This document shows positions 33,066 through 42,896 of a stretch of 64,000 nt of DNA, one piece after another. Below the pieces are notes generated by a model, which saw nothing but the letters and a program-made list of their open reading frames with translations, had not been told where the DNA came from and made no database searches. This stretch comes from Deltaproteobacteria bacterium. Lineage in GTDB: Bacteria > Desulfobacterota > Desulfuromonadia > Geobacterales > Pseudopelobacteraceae. Positions within the stretch are counted from its first letter, which is position 1, and every line of letters begins with the position of its first letter. A program made the position numbers and the translations under genes. The DNA lies in contig JAFLLC010000029.1 of NCBI GenBank assembly GCA_019162745.1, positions 62,001 through 126,000 on the forward strand, read 5' to 3'.

Positions 33066-34586
33066 TTACTCCTCGATCCTCGGAAAGAGCGCCTCGGCCT
33101 TTGTTACCGTCGTTCCCCCTTTCAAACCGCCCCAAACAAGCCCCTCTTTAGAGACAGTTTCATTCCACCCCAAAGATGCCAGTGCCTTTTCCGATGTTGT
33201 CGGTAGAAAAGCAGATAAGATGCATTGTGTGACGCGCTGCGATTCGAGCAGGGTGTACATGACCGTGGCAAGGCGCTCGCTGGCGGCCGGATCTTTGGCC
33301 AGTGTCCAGGGGGCGGTCTCATCGATGTATTTGTTGCCGGCGGAGATGACCTCCCATATTGCCTGTAGTGCCTTGCTGAAGGCCAGCTCATCGATAAATT
33401 TATCGACAATCGCTACCATCTCCTCAGTTTTAATCTTCAGAGCCTGATCGATTTCCGCCATTTCACCAGCAGCAGGAAGGATGCCGGCAAAGTATTTAAC
33501 CGCCATGGCGGTTGAGCGGCTGAGCAGGTTGCCGATGTCGTTGGCCAGGTCGGAGTTGATCCGCTGAACGAGGGCGGTGTGGGAAAAATCGCCATCCAGG
33601 CCGAAAGGTACTTCGCGCAACAGGAAGTATCTGACGGCGTCTACGCCGTATTTGTCGATCAGCATGTTCGGTTCGACGACGTTCTGCAAGCTCTTGCTCA
33701 TCTTCTGCCCTTCAACCGTCCACCAGCCGTGGGCAAAGACCTTCTTCGGGAGCGGCAGTCCGGCTGCCATCAGAAAGGTCGGCCAGTAAACGGCGTGGAA
33801 ACGGAGGATATCCTTGCCGAGCAGGTGGACATCGACCGGCCAGTAGCGGCCGTAGTTGCCGGACTCATCTGGATAGCCGAGAGCGGTGATGTAGTTGGTC
33901 AGGGCATCGAACCAGACGTAGATGATGTGACGGTCGTTTCCTGGTACCGGGATGCCCCAGGAAAAGGTGGTGCGGGACACCGACAGGTCGCGCAGCCCTT
34001 CCTTGATAAAGGAGATGATCTCGTTGCGCTTGCTCTTGGGCTGGATGAAGTCCGGATTGGCTTCAATATGGGCCACCAGCTGCTCCTGATATTTGCTCAT
34101 GCGGAAGAAATATGATTCCTCCTTTAGCTTGTCTACCGGACGGTTGCAGTCGGGGCAGCGTCCTTCGTTCAGCTGGGTCTCGGTCCAGAAAGTTTCACAG
34201 GGGGTGCAGTACCAATCTTCATACTCGCCGAGGTAGATGTCCCCCTTGTCGAGAATGTCTTTAAATATTCTGCTGACGCCGTTTTTGTGGCGTTCCTGAG
34301 TCGTGCGGATAAAGTCGTTATTGGAGATCCCCAGCCGCTCCCAGAGTGCCTGAAAACGCTTGACCACTCGATCAGCCAGTTCCAACGGCGTTTCTCCTGC
34401 GGCTGTAGCGGCTTTTTCCACCTTCTGACCATGTTCATCGCTGCCGGTCAGGAAATAGACGTCGTACCCCATCAGGCGTTTGTAGCGTGCCAGGACATCG
34501 CCGGCAACAGTGGTATAGGCATGACCGATATGCGGCACATCATTCACATAATAGATCGGGGTGGTTACATAAAAGGTCGGTTTCAT
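33066..34586 (-). CDS. metG: Methionyl-tRNA synthetase (short form)
   Basis: 506 aa from ATG 34586, much shorter than the track ORF, whose extra N-terminus is antisense to nothing and overlaps ricT. The start MKPTFYVTTPIYYVNDVPHIGHAYTT contains the HIGH motif; KMSKS is in EGQKMSKSLQN. A zinc knuckle (CTPCETFW ... CPDC) is of the one-knuckle type. The enzyme ends after the anticodon helix bundle and lacks the C-terminal EMAP/OB tRNA-binding domain found in the longer bacterial form. AGGAGC is placed before the ATG. It follows ricT by one base. Confidence 0.95.
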   Translation of the reverse strand: MKPTFYVTTPIYYVNDVPHIGHAYTTVAGDVLARYKRLMGYDVYFLTGSDEHGQKVEKAATAAGETPLELADRVVKRFQALWERLGISNNDFIRTTQERHKNGVSRIFKDILDKGDIYLGEYEDWYCTPCETFWTETQLNEGRCPDCNRPVDKLKEESYFFRMSKYQEQLVAHIEANPDFIQPKSKRNEIISFIKEGLRDLSVSRTTFSWGIPVPGNDRHIIYVWFDALTNYITALGYPDESGNYGRYWPVDVHLLGKDILRFHAVYWPTFLMAAGLPLPKKVFAHGWWTVEGQKMSKSLQNVVEPNMLIDKYGVDAVRYFLLREVPFGLDGDFSHTALVQRINSDLANDIGNLLSRSTAMAVKYFAGILPAAGEMAEIDQALKIKTEEMVAIVDKFIDELAFSKALQAIWEVISAGNKYIDETAPWTLAKDPAASERLATVMYTLLESQRVTQCILSAFLPTTSEKALASLGWNETVSKEGLVWGGLKGGTTVTKAEALFPRIEE

Positions 34587-34587
34587 A

Positions 34588-35697
34588 TCAGGCTCCTGAT
34601 GATGGTGTCGGTGTGCCGCTGTCCGGTGTGGACCCGGATGGCTTGCGATTGGCATGTTTGCGGGACCGGTGTTTCTTGCGCGGTAGTCCGGTTTTAGGTG
34701 CATCAGTTGGAGTTGTGTCAGTCGTGTTTTCCTGGCGGACTGGTTGCGCAGGAGCTGCTTTTGCGTTGCTTTCCGCTTGAGTATATGATTCGAGGGAAGT
34801 TTTTTCCTGCTTGCGGCGCTGATCGGGGCGCCTTTCGCGGGGGCGCTGGGGTGCCCGTAATGGTGCCGGAGCTGCAGCAGCAACCGGAACTGCGGCGGGA
34901 GCGCCATCACCAAGGATTTCATCACGTTTGATGACGATTATCTTGTTGTCGTCAAGTTTGAGCGTGATGTTTCCGGTCAGGATATTGACTTTATCAACCA
35001 CTCCGACCGCGGTGACGGTGCGGACCCGTTTTCCTGATTTCGGGAAGTTTTTGCGCAGACAGCAATAGGTCTCATATTCATAATCAAGGCAGCAGAGCAG
35101 CCGCCCGCATTGCCCCGATATCTTGTTCGGATTCAAGGCCAGATTCTGCTCTTTGGCCATCTTGACGGAAACCGGCTGGAATTCTCTCAGGAAAGAGCTG
35201 CAGCAGAGTTCGCGGCCGCAGATCCCGATACCGCCGGTCATTTTGGCTTCATCGCGCACCCCGATCTGACGCATTTCGATACGGGTATGAAAAGAGTGGG
35301 CGAGATCTTTTACCAGGTCACGGAAATCAACCCGGCCATCAGCAGTAAAGAAAAAAACCGCCTTGCTGCTATCGAACTGATATTCGACACGTACCAGTTT
35401 CATCGGCATGGTGCGTTCGATAATCCGGTTGACGCAGAAGCGGTACGCCTCCTGTTCTTTCTGGGAAATACGCTCAACTGTCGCCATGTCTTCGGCGGTA
35501 GCCTTGCGCTTGACAAGCGCCAGAGAACCGGTCGCGCCGTCCTCTTTTTCTACCGGCGGTTTGACCAGCTGTCCGACTCCTACACCCCGCTCTGTTTCAA
35601 CAACAACGTGGTCTCCCTTGGCAAGATCAAGGGAGCCGGCGTCAAAATCAAACATCTTGCCGGCTTTGGTAAATTGAATGGTTACGATATGTGACAA
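34588..35697 (-). CDS. ricT: PSP1-domain protein RicT (YaaT)
   Basis: A 369-aa protein. The PSP1 domain has the cysteine pattern GIGICGRELCCSSF ... GQCGRLLCCLDYE, which in B. subtilis RicT binds an Fe-S cluster in the RicAFT complex that supports RNase Y action. Residues about 265-369 form a low-complexity, Pro-, Ala- and Arg-rich tail peculiar to some deltaproteobacteria. It lies between holB and metG in the common order tmk-holB-ricT-metG. No RicA or RicF gene is in the window. Confidence 0.9.
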   Translation of the reverse strand: MSHIVTIQFTKAGKMFDFDAGSLDLAKGDHVVVETERGVGVGQLVKPPVEKEDGATGSLALVKRKATAEDMATVERISQKEQEAYRFCVNRIIERTMPMKLVRVEYQFDSSKAVFFFTADGRVDFRDLVKDLAHSFHTRIEMRQIGVRDEAKMTGGIGICGRELCCSSFLREFQPVSVKMAKEQNLALNPNKISGQCGRLLCCLDYEYETYCCLRKNFPKSGKRVRTVTAVGVVDKVNILTGNITLKLDDNKIIVIKRDEILGDGAPAAVPVAAAAPAPLRAPQRPRERRPDQRRKQEKTSLESYTQAESNAKAAPAQPVRQENTTDTTPTDAPKTGLPRKKHRSRKHANRKPSGSTPDSGTPTPSSGA

Positions 35698-35732
35698 AAA
35701 GACCTCCTGAAAGTAGTATCTCTATTCCCGGG

Positions 35733-36710
35733 TTACCTGCTGCCAGCCATGGTCATAAACAGATGATCCAGAGCCAGCTTGGGATTTGCATTGCGCTGGA
35801 CATCTCGTTTGGTTTCATAGATCCGTTCCAGCAGCGCAAGGTTACGAGGCAGCGATCGCCTGGTTGCGATGGATTCGATCGCTGGTCTGACTGAGCGGTT
35901 GACAATTTCTCCGCTCCCCGCTCCGAGATGAACCGCATCACGATAGAAAGAGAGCAGCATGTCGAGCAGTTCGAGTGTCGTGTCCCGGTTGCCGGACAGC
36001 TCCTCGGCGGCATCAAAAACGGTTGATATCTGGTGAATATTCAGCTGTGATACTCTGGACAATACTGCTTCACGTCGCGCAACCAGTGATTCGTTGTCCA
36101 GTTCCAAAGCCCTCTGCAGACTCCCTCCCGACATCGGTGCAACAAGCGCGGCAGCATCAGGCGCCATTCCGCTCCGCTGGAGGAGTAACAGCAAGTGTTC
36201 GGGAGAAAGCGGCGCAAATCTGATCAGTTGACAGCGGGAACGGACCGTTGGCAGCAGCAGTCCGGCATTTTCGGTCAGCAGTATAATCAGGGCATTGCCG
36301 GGCGGCTCTTCCAATGTTTTCAGCAGGGAGTTGGCAGCGCTCACGCTCATCCGTTCGGCCGGGTCAATTATACAAGCCTTGCGGGGGGCTTCGTAAGGGC
36401 GTAAAGACAGGTCGTGCTGCATCTCCCGCAACTGCTCGATGCTGATGTCGCGTTTATCCGGCAATGGTGCGATCAGATGTATATCAGGATGGTTGCCGCC
36501 GTTAATTTTACGGCATGAAGGGCAGGCCCCGCAGGCATCATCCGGCAGAACTGTGCAGAAAAGAGCCTGAATCAGTGCTGATGCTGTCTTTTTCCGCCCG
36601 CATCCGGGCACACCTTCAAACAGGTAGGAGTGAGCGGTTTTACCGCTCCGCAGTGAGCGGCGCAGAACCTCAATGATTCGATCATGTCCGGAGATGTCAG
36701 CAAAAGGCAC
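35733..36710 (-). CDS. holB: DNA polymerase III delta-prime subunit
   Basis: 325 aa if the GTG at 36710 is the start (VPFADISGHDRIIEVLRRSL), with GGAGG a few bases ahead; the 407-aa track ORF would run far into tmk. The P-loop is degenerate (EGVPGCGRKKTAS), as usual for delta-prime. The zinc module is CGACPSCRKINGGNHPD, and SVSAANSLLKTLEEPP is the family signature. It opens the beta clamp within the clamp loader at the replisome. Overlaps tmk by 14 bases. Confidence 0.92.
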   Translation of the reverse strand: MPFADISGHDRIIEVLRRSLRSGKTAHSYLFEGVPGCGRKKTASALIQALFCTVLPDDACGACPSCRKINGGNHPDIHLIAPLPDKRDISIEQLREMQHDLSLRPYEAPRKACIIDPAERMSVSAANSLLKTLEEPPGNALIILLTENAGLLLPTVRSRCQLIRFAPLSPEHLLLLLQRSGMAPDAAALVAPMSGGSLQRALELDNESLVARREAVLSRVSQLNIHQISTVFDAAEELSGNRDTTLELLDMLLSFYRDAVHLGAGSGEIVNRSVRPAIESIATRRSLPRNLALLERIYETKRDVQRNANPKLALDHLFMTMAGSR

Positions 36711-37362
36711 TCGCGGCCTCCGGAATCCGTGCCAACAGTTGTGTGGAAATGGTGGAAAATATCTCTTCAATTGTAGCAGCGCCGTTGATAACCAAAAAAC
36801 GGTTTGGCTCGTCAGCCGCCAACTGCAGGTACCCGGCGCGGACTTTCTGATGGAAGGGGAGTGACTCCAGTTCAAAGCGTTCCTCACGTGGTCCGCTACT
36901 CGCCTCGATTCTGCGCCTTGCCCGCTCCAGGCCGATGCGTGGGTCACAATCGACAAGAACCGTCAGGTCGGGTGAAATCCCCTGGCACGCCTGAAGATTA
37001 AGGGTGTCTATAACGCCCCGATCGATGCCACGCCCGAAGCTCTGATATGCCACCGTCGCATCACTGAAACGGTCACAGAGCACTATATCTCCAGTATTCA
37101 AGGCCGGAATGATGACCTCGCTGACATGCTGGGCTCTGGCGGCAGCATACAGCATCAGTTCTGCCAGAGGAGAAAGAGCGCGGTTCTCGGCATCAAGCAG
37201 GATTGAGCGGATTTTATCAGCAATCGGACAGCCGCCCGGTTCGCGGGTCAGAACCGTGTCTATACCGTGAGCCGAGAGAAACTCTGACAGCAGCTTGATC
37301 TGGGTGGTTTTACCGCACCCTTCAACGCCTTCAAATGTAATGAAATAACCCACGTGCATCAC
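36697..37362 (-). CDS. tmk: Thymidylate kinase
   Basis: A 221-aa kinase for dTMP to dTDP. P-loop TFEGVEGCGKTTQ, DR motif LCDRFSDATVAYQSFGRGID, and a Lys/Arg-bearing lid segment near RRRIEASSGPREERFE. TREPGGCPIA is the substrate loop. It heads the minus-strand operon tmk-holB-ricT-metG, divergent from rnc. MMHVGYF offers two adjacent ATGs; either may be used. Confidence 0.95.
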   Translation of the reverse strand: MMHVGYFITFEGVEGCGKTTQIKLLSEFLSAHGIDTVLTREPGGCPIADKIRSILLDAENRALSPLAELMLYAAARAQHVSEVIIPALNTGDIVLCDRFSDATVAYQSFGRGIDRGVIDTLNLQACQGISPDLTVLVDCDPRIGLERARRRIEASSGPREERFELESLPFHQKVRAGYLQLAADEPNRFLVINGAATIEEIFSTISTQLLARIPEAASAFC

Positions 37363-37473
37363 CTTGATCTGCAGAGTTGATTCTACGGCTAAATTAAATG
37401 CAGGATTATAGGCAAGCGCCCCTGAATTATCAACCTAAATTCCCACTCTTCTCCTTCTTTCAATGACTTTCGG

Positions 37474-37502
37474 TTGCCAAAAACTGATATGGTGGCTATA
37501 GT
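37474..37502 (+). promoter_or_regulatory. Sigma-70 promoter of rnc
   Basis: TTGCCA at 37474-37479, 17 bases, TATAGT at 37497-37502, 21 bases before the rnc ATG. Five of six positions match in each box. Confidence 0.7.
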
Positions 37503-37523
37503 CATAGTGTTTTGAGGTGTTCT

Positions 37524-38234
37524 ATGACTATCAATGTTCATCAACTAGAGCAACAGCTCCAATACCCGTTTCGTGATCAGAGCCTTCTCCTTCAAGCGCT
37601 GACGCACCCATCTTATCTGCATGAAGTCGGTGGAAACGATGGGGGGGACTACCAGCGCCTTGAATTTCTGGGTGATGCGGTATTAGGTCTGTTGTTGGCT
37701 GAAATGCTGTATATCCGTTATCCGGATTGGGATGAGGGTGCACTGTCGCAATTGCGCTCCCGCCTGGCTGGTCAGGATTTATTGGCCGATCGGGCAAGGA
37801 AGTTGGGAATCGGCAGCTTTATCCTGCTCGGGCGTGGTGAGGAACAGAGTGCCGGTCGGGAGAAGGATTCGATTCTTGCCGATGTCATGGAGGCTCTGAT
37901 TGCTGCTCTGTATCAGGATGGCGGTCTTCAGGCAGCGCGGGCTCTGGTTGAACTGATGTTTGAAGAGTTGGCGGCCGCTCCGGAGTCGCTTGTTTTGGGA
38001 CGTGATTTTAAGAGTGAACTGCAGGAATATCTATCATCAAGCGGCTATCCTGCCCCGGAATATCGTCTGCTGGAGGAGTCCGGTCCGCCTCACGACCGTT
38101 CTTTTGTTTTTCAGATTATGGTCGGCGACAAGAGTGCCGGAGTTGGTCAGGGAAAATCGAAGAAAATTGCCCAGCAGACTGCTGCTGCCGAGGCTCTTGA
38201 TAAACTTCAGTCGGCTGCCGGTCAGATCGTGTGA
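37524..38234 (+). CDS. rnc: Ribonuclease III
   Basis: A 236-aa enzyme from ATG 37524 with GAGG in front. The signature is YQRLEFLGDAVLGLLLAEML; the second acidic metal site is in KDSILADVMEALIAALY. The C-terminal 70 residues are a double-stranded RNA-binding domain ending VGQGKSKKIAQQTAAAEAL. It processes rRNA and other duplex RNA in the cytoplasm. It overlaps the radical SAM gene by GTGA. Confidence 0.96.
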   Translation: MTINVHQLEQQLQYPFRDQSLLLQALTHPSYLHEVGGNDGGDYQRLEFLGDAVLGLLLAEMLYIRYPDWDEGALSQLRSRLAGQDLLADRARKLGIGSFILLGRGEEQSAGREKDSILADVMEALIAALYQDGGLQAARALVELMFEELAAAPESLVLGRDFKSELQEYLSSSGYPAPEYRLLEESGPPHDRSFVFQIMVGDKSAGVGQGKSKKIAQQTAAAEALDKLQSAAGQIV

Positions 38235-39280
38235 AACTGGTTACCGTTCCCTTCTTCATCAGTCATCAGGGGTGTCCGCACACCTGCATTTTTTGCGATC
38301 AACGTGCGATTTCCGGTGCAAACGGCACTCTTCCAACCGCCGGGCAGATAACTGCTAAAATTGATCTCTGGAGGTCGGCAGCGGGGGGGCGCTCTCTGGA
38401 GATCGCTTTTTTCGGCGGCACCTTTACCGCCCTCTCGCAAAAAATCCAGGAAGAACTGCTGGCTCCATTGCAGCCGTTACTGGAGGCCGGCACGCTTGAT
38501 TCGGTGCGAATCTCGACCCGTCCTGACTGTATAGATTCTGGTCATGTAGCGTGGCTGGCGGATATGGGCGTGCGTACGATAGAGCTGGGGGTGCAGTCTA
38601 TGGACGACACTGTCCTGGCGGCATCCGGGCGCGGCCATTCAGCCGCAGAATCACTCGACGCTATCAGCTGTATCAAAAGCCTGGGGCTTCGCGCTGGAGC
38701 CCAGCTTATGCCGGGGCTGCCGGGTGATACACCGTCTTCCTCGCTTGCTTCACTGGAGCAGGTCATTTCCGCTGGTGCAGATTTTATCCGCATCTATCCG
38801 ACTGTTGTGCTGCAGGGGACAGAATTGGCGCGGCGTTATGCGGTTGGTGACTTCACCCCTTTATCTCTTGGTCGTGGTGTATCTCTTTGCAAACTGCTTC
38901 TGCAGCGTGCCATGCAGGCGGGCATACCGGTTATCCGCATTGGACTGCAGGCCGATGAGGGGCTTAATGCTGAAAGTATATTGGCCGGTTGCTGGCATCC
39001 AGCCTTGGGGCAGCTGGTCCGTTCGCAGCTTTATGCGGATCTTGTCAGCCGTTTTGTACCGCCCGGCCAGCAGGTGACGGTGTATTGTCATCCGGCGCGG
39101 CTCTCTGATGTCGTGGGGTTGAAGCGGAGCGGCCTGCAGAGTCAGACCGAGCGAGGGGTAAGTATGCGGGTTGCTCCAGACGTCACTCTCACACGGGAAG
39201 AGCTTAAAGTAGAAACGGAAGGTTTAAGTATTATCTATTCAATTATTAATGATATAAACTATTCCATTCACGAGGTGTAA
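38231..39280 (+). CDS. Radical SAM protein (Elp3-like)
   Basis: A 349-aa enzyme with a GTG start inside the rnc stop. The 4Fe-4S motif is CPHTCIFC, followed by FFGGTFTAL, RISTRPDCID and IELGVQSMDD, an Elp3/MiaB-like radical SAM core. No Elp3 acetyltransferase domain or B12 domain is present. Genes of this type often follow rnc in Geobacter; some annotations call them oxygen-independent coproporphyrinogen oxidase relatives. The true substrate is unknown. Confidence 0.88.
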   Translation: MKLVTVPFFISHQGCPHTCIFCDQRAISGANGTLPTAGQITAKIDLWRSAAGGRSLEIAFFGGTFTALSQKIQEELLAPLQPLLEAGTLDSVRISTRPDCIDSGHVAWLADMGVRTIELGVQSMDDTVLAASGRGHSAAESLDAISCIKSLGLRAGAQLMPGLPGDTPSSSLASLEQVISAGADFIRIYPTVVLQGTELARRYAVGDFTPLSLGRGVSLCKLLLQRAMQAGIPVIRIGLQADEGLNAESILAGCWHPALGQLVRSQLYADLVSRFVPPGQQVTVYCHPARLSDVVGLKRSGLQSQTERGVSMRVAPDVTLTREELKVETEGLSIIYSIINDINYSIHEV

Positions 39281-39283
39281 CCG

Positions 39284-40369
39284 ATGCGCAAAGAATCACT
39301 CAAATTTCTTGAACAACTGCTTGACGCCCCCAGTCCCTCCGGTTATGAACAGCCTGCCCAGCGTGTTTTCAGAAGTTATGTGGCCCCGTTTTGCGACGAG
39401 CTGACAACCGATGTCATGGGCAATGTTTTCGGCTATATCAGTGGTAAGGGCATCGGCAAGGGGAAGAGTCTGCCGCGGGTAATGATTGTTGGTCATACCG
39501 ATGAGATAGGACTCCAGATCAAGTATATTGACGATCACGGCTTTCTCTATTTCGCCGCTGTCGGAGGAGTAGATGCCCATCTGACTCCGGGGAAACGGGT
39601 TGCGGTGCATACAGCAAACGGAGCGCTGCCGGGGGTGATCGGGAAGAAGCCTATCCATCTGATGGACACGAAGGATCGCGAAACGGTCGTCAAGTTTGAA
39701 GCACAGTATATTGATATCGGTGCTGTTGACAAGAAGGAGGCACAGAAGCTGGTCAGGGTAGGGGATGCGGTGACTTTTGAGAGTTCCTTTACCCGCTTGC
39801 AGGGTGATCGGGTCGCATCACGCGGTTTTGATGACAAGGCCGGCTGCTTTGTGGTTGCCGAGGTGCTGCGACTGGTGGCAGCTTCCGGTAAAAAACTGGC
39901 TATTGACTTGTATGGCGTTTCTTCGGTTCAGGAGGAAATTGGTCTGCGGGGCGGGACTACCAGTTGCTACACGGTCAGCCCCGATGTCGGTATCTGTGTT
40001 GAGGTTGATTTCGCCACCGATCAGCCGGATGTGGAGAAAAAGCACAATGGCGAAGTTGCTCTCGGCAAAGGTCCAATTCTTGCCCGTGGCGCCAATATCA
40101 ATCCGCACCTGTTTGAACTGTTGGCGGCAACGGCCGGCAAAGAAAAGATTGCGATCCAGCATACCGCCACCCCCCGCGCCACCGGCACAGATGCCAACGT
40201 CATGCAGATTTCGCGAGGCGGAGTCGCTACAGCATTGGTAAAGATACCGCTCCGCTATATGCACACTCCGATCGAGACCCTCTCTCTTGCCGATCTGGAA
40301 GATGCCGCCAAATTGATTGTCGCAACGCTCGGCCGGATTAGCTCCAGAGAGGAGTTTATACCGCAATGA
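39284..40369 (+). CDS. M42-family aminopeptidase (glutamyl aminopeptidase-like)
   Basis: A 361-aa metallopeptidase. Metal ligands: His in VGHTDEIGL, Asp in GFDDKAGC, Glu pair in SVQEEIGLRG, Asp in VEVDFATD and His in IQHTATPRATGTDAN. The family forms large tetrahedral cytoplasmic complexes that degrade peptides. It starts four bases after the previous stop with GAGGTGTAACCG before the ATG. Confidence 0.93.
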   Translation: MRKESLKFLEQLLDAPSPSGYEQPAQRVFRSYVAPFCDELTTDVMGNVFGYISGKGIGKGKSLPRVMIVGHTDEIGLQIKYIDDHGFLYFAAVGGVDAHLTPGKRVAVHTANGALPGVIGKKPIHLMDTKDRETVVKFEAQYIDIGAVDKKEAQKLVRVGDAVTFESSFTRLQGDRVASRGFDDKAGCFVVAEVLRLVAASGKKLAIDLYGVSSVQEEIGLRGGTTSCYTVSPDVGICVEVDFATDQPDVEKKHNGEVALGKGPILARGANINPHLFELLAATAGKEKIAIQHTATPRATGTDANVMQISRGGVATALVKIPLRYMHTPIETLSLADLEDAAKLIVATLGRISSREEFIPQ

Positions 40370-40423
40370 TTTAACTGGTGGATATTTGTCTAATAAGTAT
40401 ACGTGTCATCCTGACCATTTTTC

Positions 40424-40452
40424 TTGACTTGGCTCTTGTGCCGTACTAACTT
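40424..40452 (+). promoter_or_regulatory. Candidate sigma-70 promoter of guaB
   Basis: TTGACT, 17 bases, TAACTT, ending 31 bases before the guaB ATG. The -35 has five matches, the -10 four. Confidence 0.45.
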
Positions 40453-40483
40453 CTTAAAAATTTACATCAGCAAGGAGTTGTCC

Positions 40484-41953
40484 ATGCAATATGACAAACT
40501 AACCGAAGGGCTGACCTTCGATGACGTTCTGCTTGTTCCTGCCCATTCACTGATTCTCCCCCGCGATGCCGACCTTACAACCCGAATCTCCCGAAATATA
40601 CATCTGAATATCCCGCTGGTGAGTGCAGCCATGGATACCGTTACCGAAGCTCGCAGCGCTATCTGTATGGCGCGTGAAGGTGGGCTCGGCATAATTCACA
40701 AGAATCTCTCGATCGCGGCTCAGGCATATGAAGTAGACAAGGTTAAAAAGAGCGAATCAGGCATGATCGTTGATCCGATTACCATGCGGCCGACGCAGAA
40801 AATCAGCGAAGCGCTCGATATCATGCAGCGCTATCGCATCTCCGGTGTTCCGGTCACCAAGGCCAACGGCAAACTGGTAGGTATTCTGACCAACCGGGAT
40901 CTTCGCTTTGAAACCGATTTTGATCTGCCGATCTCGGCTCGCATGACCAAGCGCAATCTGGTGACGGTGGCGGTCGGGACAACACTGGAGCAGGCCAAAG
41001 AGATCCTTAAGCATACTCGGGTGGAAAAGCTGTTGGTGGTGGATGACGCCCGGTTTTTGAAGGGGCTGATCACCATCAAGGATATCGAGAAGGTCAAAAA
41101 ATATCCCTTTGCCTGCAAGGACAGCCTGGGACGTCTGCGGGTCGGTGCGGCGGTCGGGCCAACTGATGAAATGGAAGCACGCATGGAAGCGCTGATCAAA
41201 GCCGGGGTTGACGTGATCGTGATTGACACCGCGCATGGCCATTCTCAGGGGGTCATTGAAGCGGTGCAGCGGGCGAAGGCAACATTCCCGGGTTGTGAAA
41301 TTATCGCCGGCAACATCGCTACTGCCGAGGCGGCTGAGGCTTTGATCAAAGCCGGTGTTGACGGTATCAAGGTCGGAATCGGCCCCGGCTCAATCTGCAC
41401 GACCCGCATCGTGGCAGGTGTCGGAGTCCCTCAGATTACCGCAATCCATGAATGTTCCCGTATGGCTCACAAATATGATGTTCCGGTTATTGCCGACGGC
41501 GGCATCAAATATTCAGGTGATCTTCCCAAGGCTGTAACGGCAGGCGCCGACTGCATCATGATCGGCTCACTATTCGCCGGAACCGAGGAGTCACCTGGCG
41601 ATACGGTTCTGTACCAGGGGCGTACCTATAAAAGTTATCGCGGTATGGGTTCCATCGGGGCGATGAAAGACGGCAGCAAGGATCGTTATTTCCAGTCCGA
41701 TGTCGGTGAGGACGTCAAGCTGGTTCCGGAGGGAATCGAAGGGATGGTGCCGCTGCGCGGGCCGCTCTCGGCTAATATTCACCAATTGCTCGGAGGATTG
41801 CGCTCCGGAATGGGGTACACCGGCTGTGGCACTATCAAGGAACTGCAGGATAAGGGGCGTTTTATCCGCATCACCGGGGCCGGACTCAAGGAATCTCACG
41901 TCCACGATGTTACAATAACAAAAGAAGCGCCAAACTATCGGGTGAGCAACTAG
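40484..41953 (+). CDS. guaB: Inosine-5'-monophosphate dehydrogenase
   Basis: A 489-aa enzyme that oxidises IMP to XMP with NAD. I use ATG 40484 after AAGGAGTTGTCC. It starts [20 protein letters not shown]. The CBS pair lies at about residues 95-205. The catalytic loop is [17 protein letters not shown] with the active Cys; the flap is [10 protein letters not shown]. It is followed by a terminator and, unusually, by an AbiEii-like module before guaA. Confidence 0.97.
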   Translation: MQYDKLTEGLTFDDVLLVPAHSLILPRDADLTTRISRNIHLNIPLVSAAMDTVTEARSAICMAREGGLGIIHKNLSIAAQAYEVDKVKKSESGMIVDPITMRPTQKISEALDIMQRYRISGVPVTKANGKLVGILTNRDLRFETDFDLPISARMTKRNLVTVAVGTTLEQAKEILKHTRVEKLLVVDDARFLKGLITIKDIEKVKKYPFACKDSLGRLRVGAAVGPTDEMEARMEALIKAGVDVIVIDTAHGHSQGVIEAVQRAKATFPGCEIIAGNIATAEAAEALIKAGVDGIKVGIGPGSICTTRIVAGVGVPQITAIHECSRMAHKYDVPVIADGGIKYSGDLPKAVTAGADCIMIGSLFAGTEESPGDTVLYQGRTYKSYRGMGSIGAMKDGSKDRYFQSDVGEDVKLVPEGIEGMVPLRGPLSANIHQLLGGLRSGMGYTGCGTIKELQDKGRFIRITGAGLKESHVHDVTITKEAPNYRVSN

Positions 41954-41985
41954 CGGTCGGATGAAGTTTGAGTGAATTTATTTGG

Positions 41986-42027
41986 CCCCGCATTTTATTC
42001 CAATGGAAGATGCGGGGTATTTTTTTT
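41986..42027 (+). terminator. Terminator after guaB
   Basis: CCCCGCAT ... ATGCGGGG (8-bp perfect stem, 16-base loop) followed by TA and T8. It cuts guaB off from the downstream module. Confidence 0.85.
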
Positions 42028-42200
42028 GATTTCACCTATGTTTTAATTGCAATAACGCCGTATATTTGGACTTTAAAATGCGTCGATTAAGGTATATGTT
42101 CCTTAAAAGATCAACTAATGCGGAGTTGAGTCCTGATTAGTCTCGTAATGAGCAGGTAACCAATATTTTAACAGAAGTGATGATACGGGGACGAGAAAAG

Positions 42201-42896
42201 ATGTTCACACAAGACCATCTAAGACAGGCAACCACAGCAGAACGATCATTTTATGAAGAGAAGCTCTATCCATTACAGGATAAAGCACTTTCTCTGCTAC
42301 AGACCGACATGTTCTACCTTAGCGGCGGCACTGCCCTGTCGCGCTGGCATTATGAACACCGCTATTCTGATGATCTCGATTTTTTCTTTCGTGGTGACGC
42401 TTTTCCAAAAGAAGAATTTTCGGTTGTTTACAGAGAAATTGTTGCTCGACTGGCAGTAGAATTTAGGATCGAAGCCGTTATTGATGGTGAATATTTTAAG
42501 CGTATCTTCATCTTGCACAATGGCACTTCATTGAAAATAGAATTTATATTTGAAAATTATCCTCACTGCGGTGAATATTTGAAATCAAATAACTGTTTGA
42601 TAGATTCATCTGAAAATATTGCAGTAAACAAGATAACTGCTGTTCAGGACAGAAAAACCGCCAAGGATTTTGTGGATCTTTTTTTCCTATTGAAAGATTT
42701 TGAACTTGACCTGTTGCTGCTTGATGCCGCGAAGAAAATTGTGCCACTGGATTATGAAGGCACCGTTATGGCTTTTGCTGATTCCGTACCGGAAGGGGCA
42801 GCGCTGTTGAAGCTTCCCGTTACGGTTGATGAATTGAATCAATTTTCTCGTGCGTTGATTAAGAGGTTAATAAACTATGCCCGTAATTCAAAATAA
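42201..42896 (+). CDS. AbiEii/AbiGii-like nucleotidyltransferase
   Basis: A 231-aa protein from ATG 42201 (a GTG at 42177 is possible). The nucleotidyltransferase motif is FYLSGGTALSRWHYEHRYSDDLDFFF, with the third acidic residue in LKIEFIFENY, and IAVNKITAVQDRKTAKDFVDL as the usual second half. AbiEii toxins transfer nucleotides to tRNA ends. There is no AbiEi antitoxin in front; instead a short unknown gene overlaps the end. AT-rich relative to the flanking gua genes. Confidence 0.82.
   Translation: MFTQDHLRQATTAERSFYEEKLYPLQDKALSLLQTDMFYLSGGTALSRWHYEHRYSDDLDFFFRGDAFPKEEFSVVYREIVARLAVEFRIEAVIDGEYFKRIFILHNGTSLKIEFIFENYPHCGEYLKSNNCLIDSSENIAVNKITAVQDRKTAKDFVDLFFLLKDFELDLLLLDAAKKIVPLDYEGTVMAFADSVPEGAALLKLPVTVDELNQFSRALIKRLINYARNSK

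Noticed and set aside
33579-34115. 178-aa plus-strand ORF
   Set aside because: Complement of metG, whose HIGH and KMSKS motifs fix the true frame.
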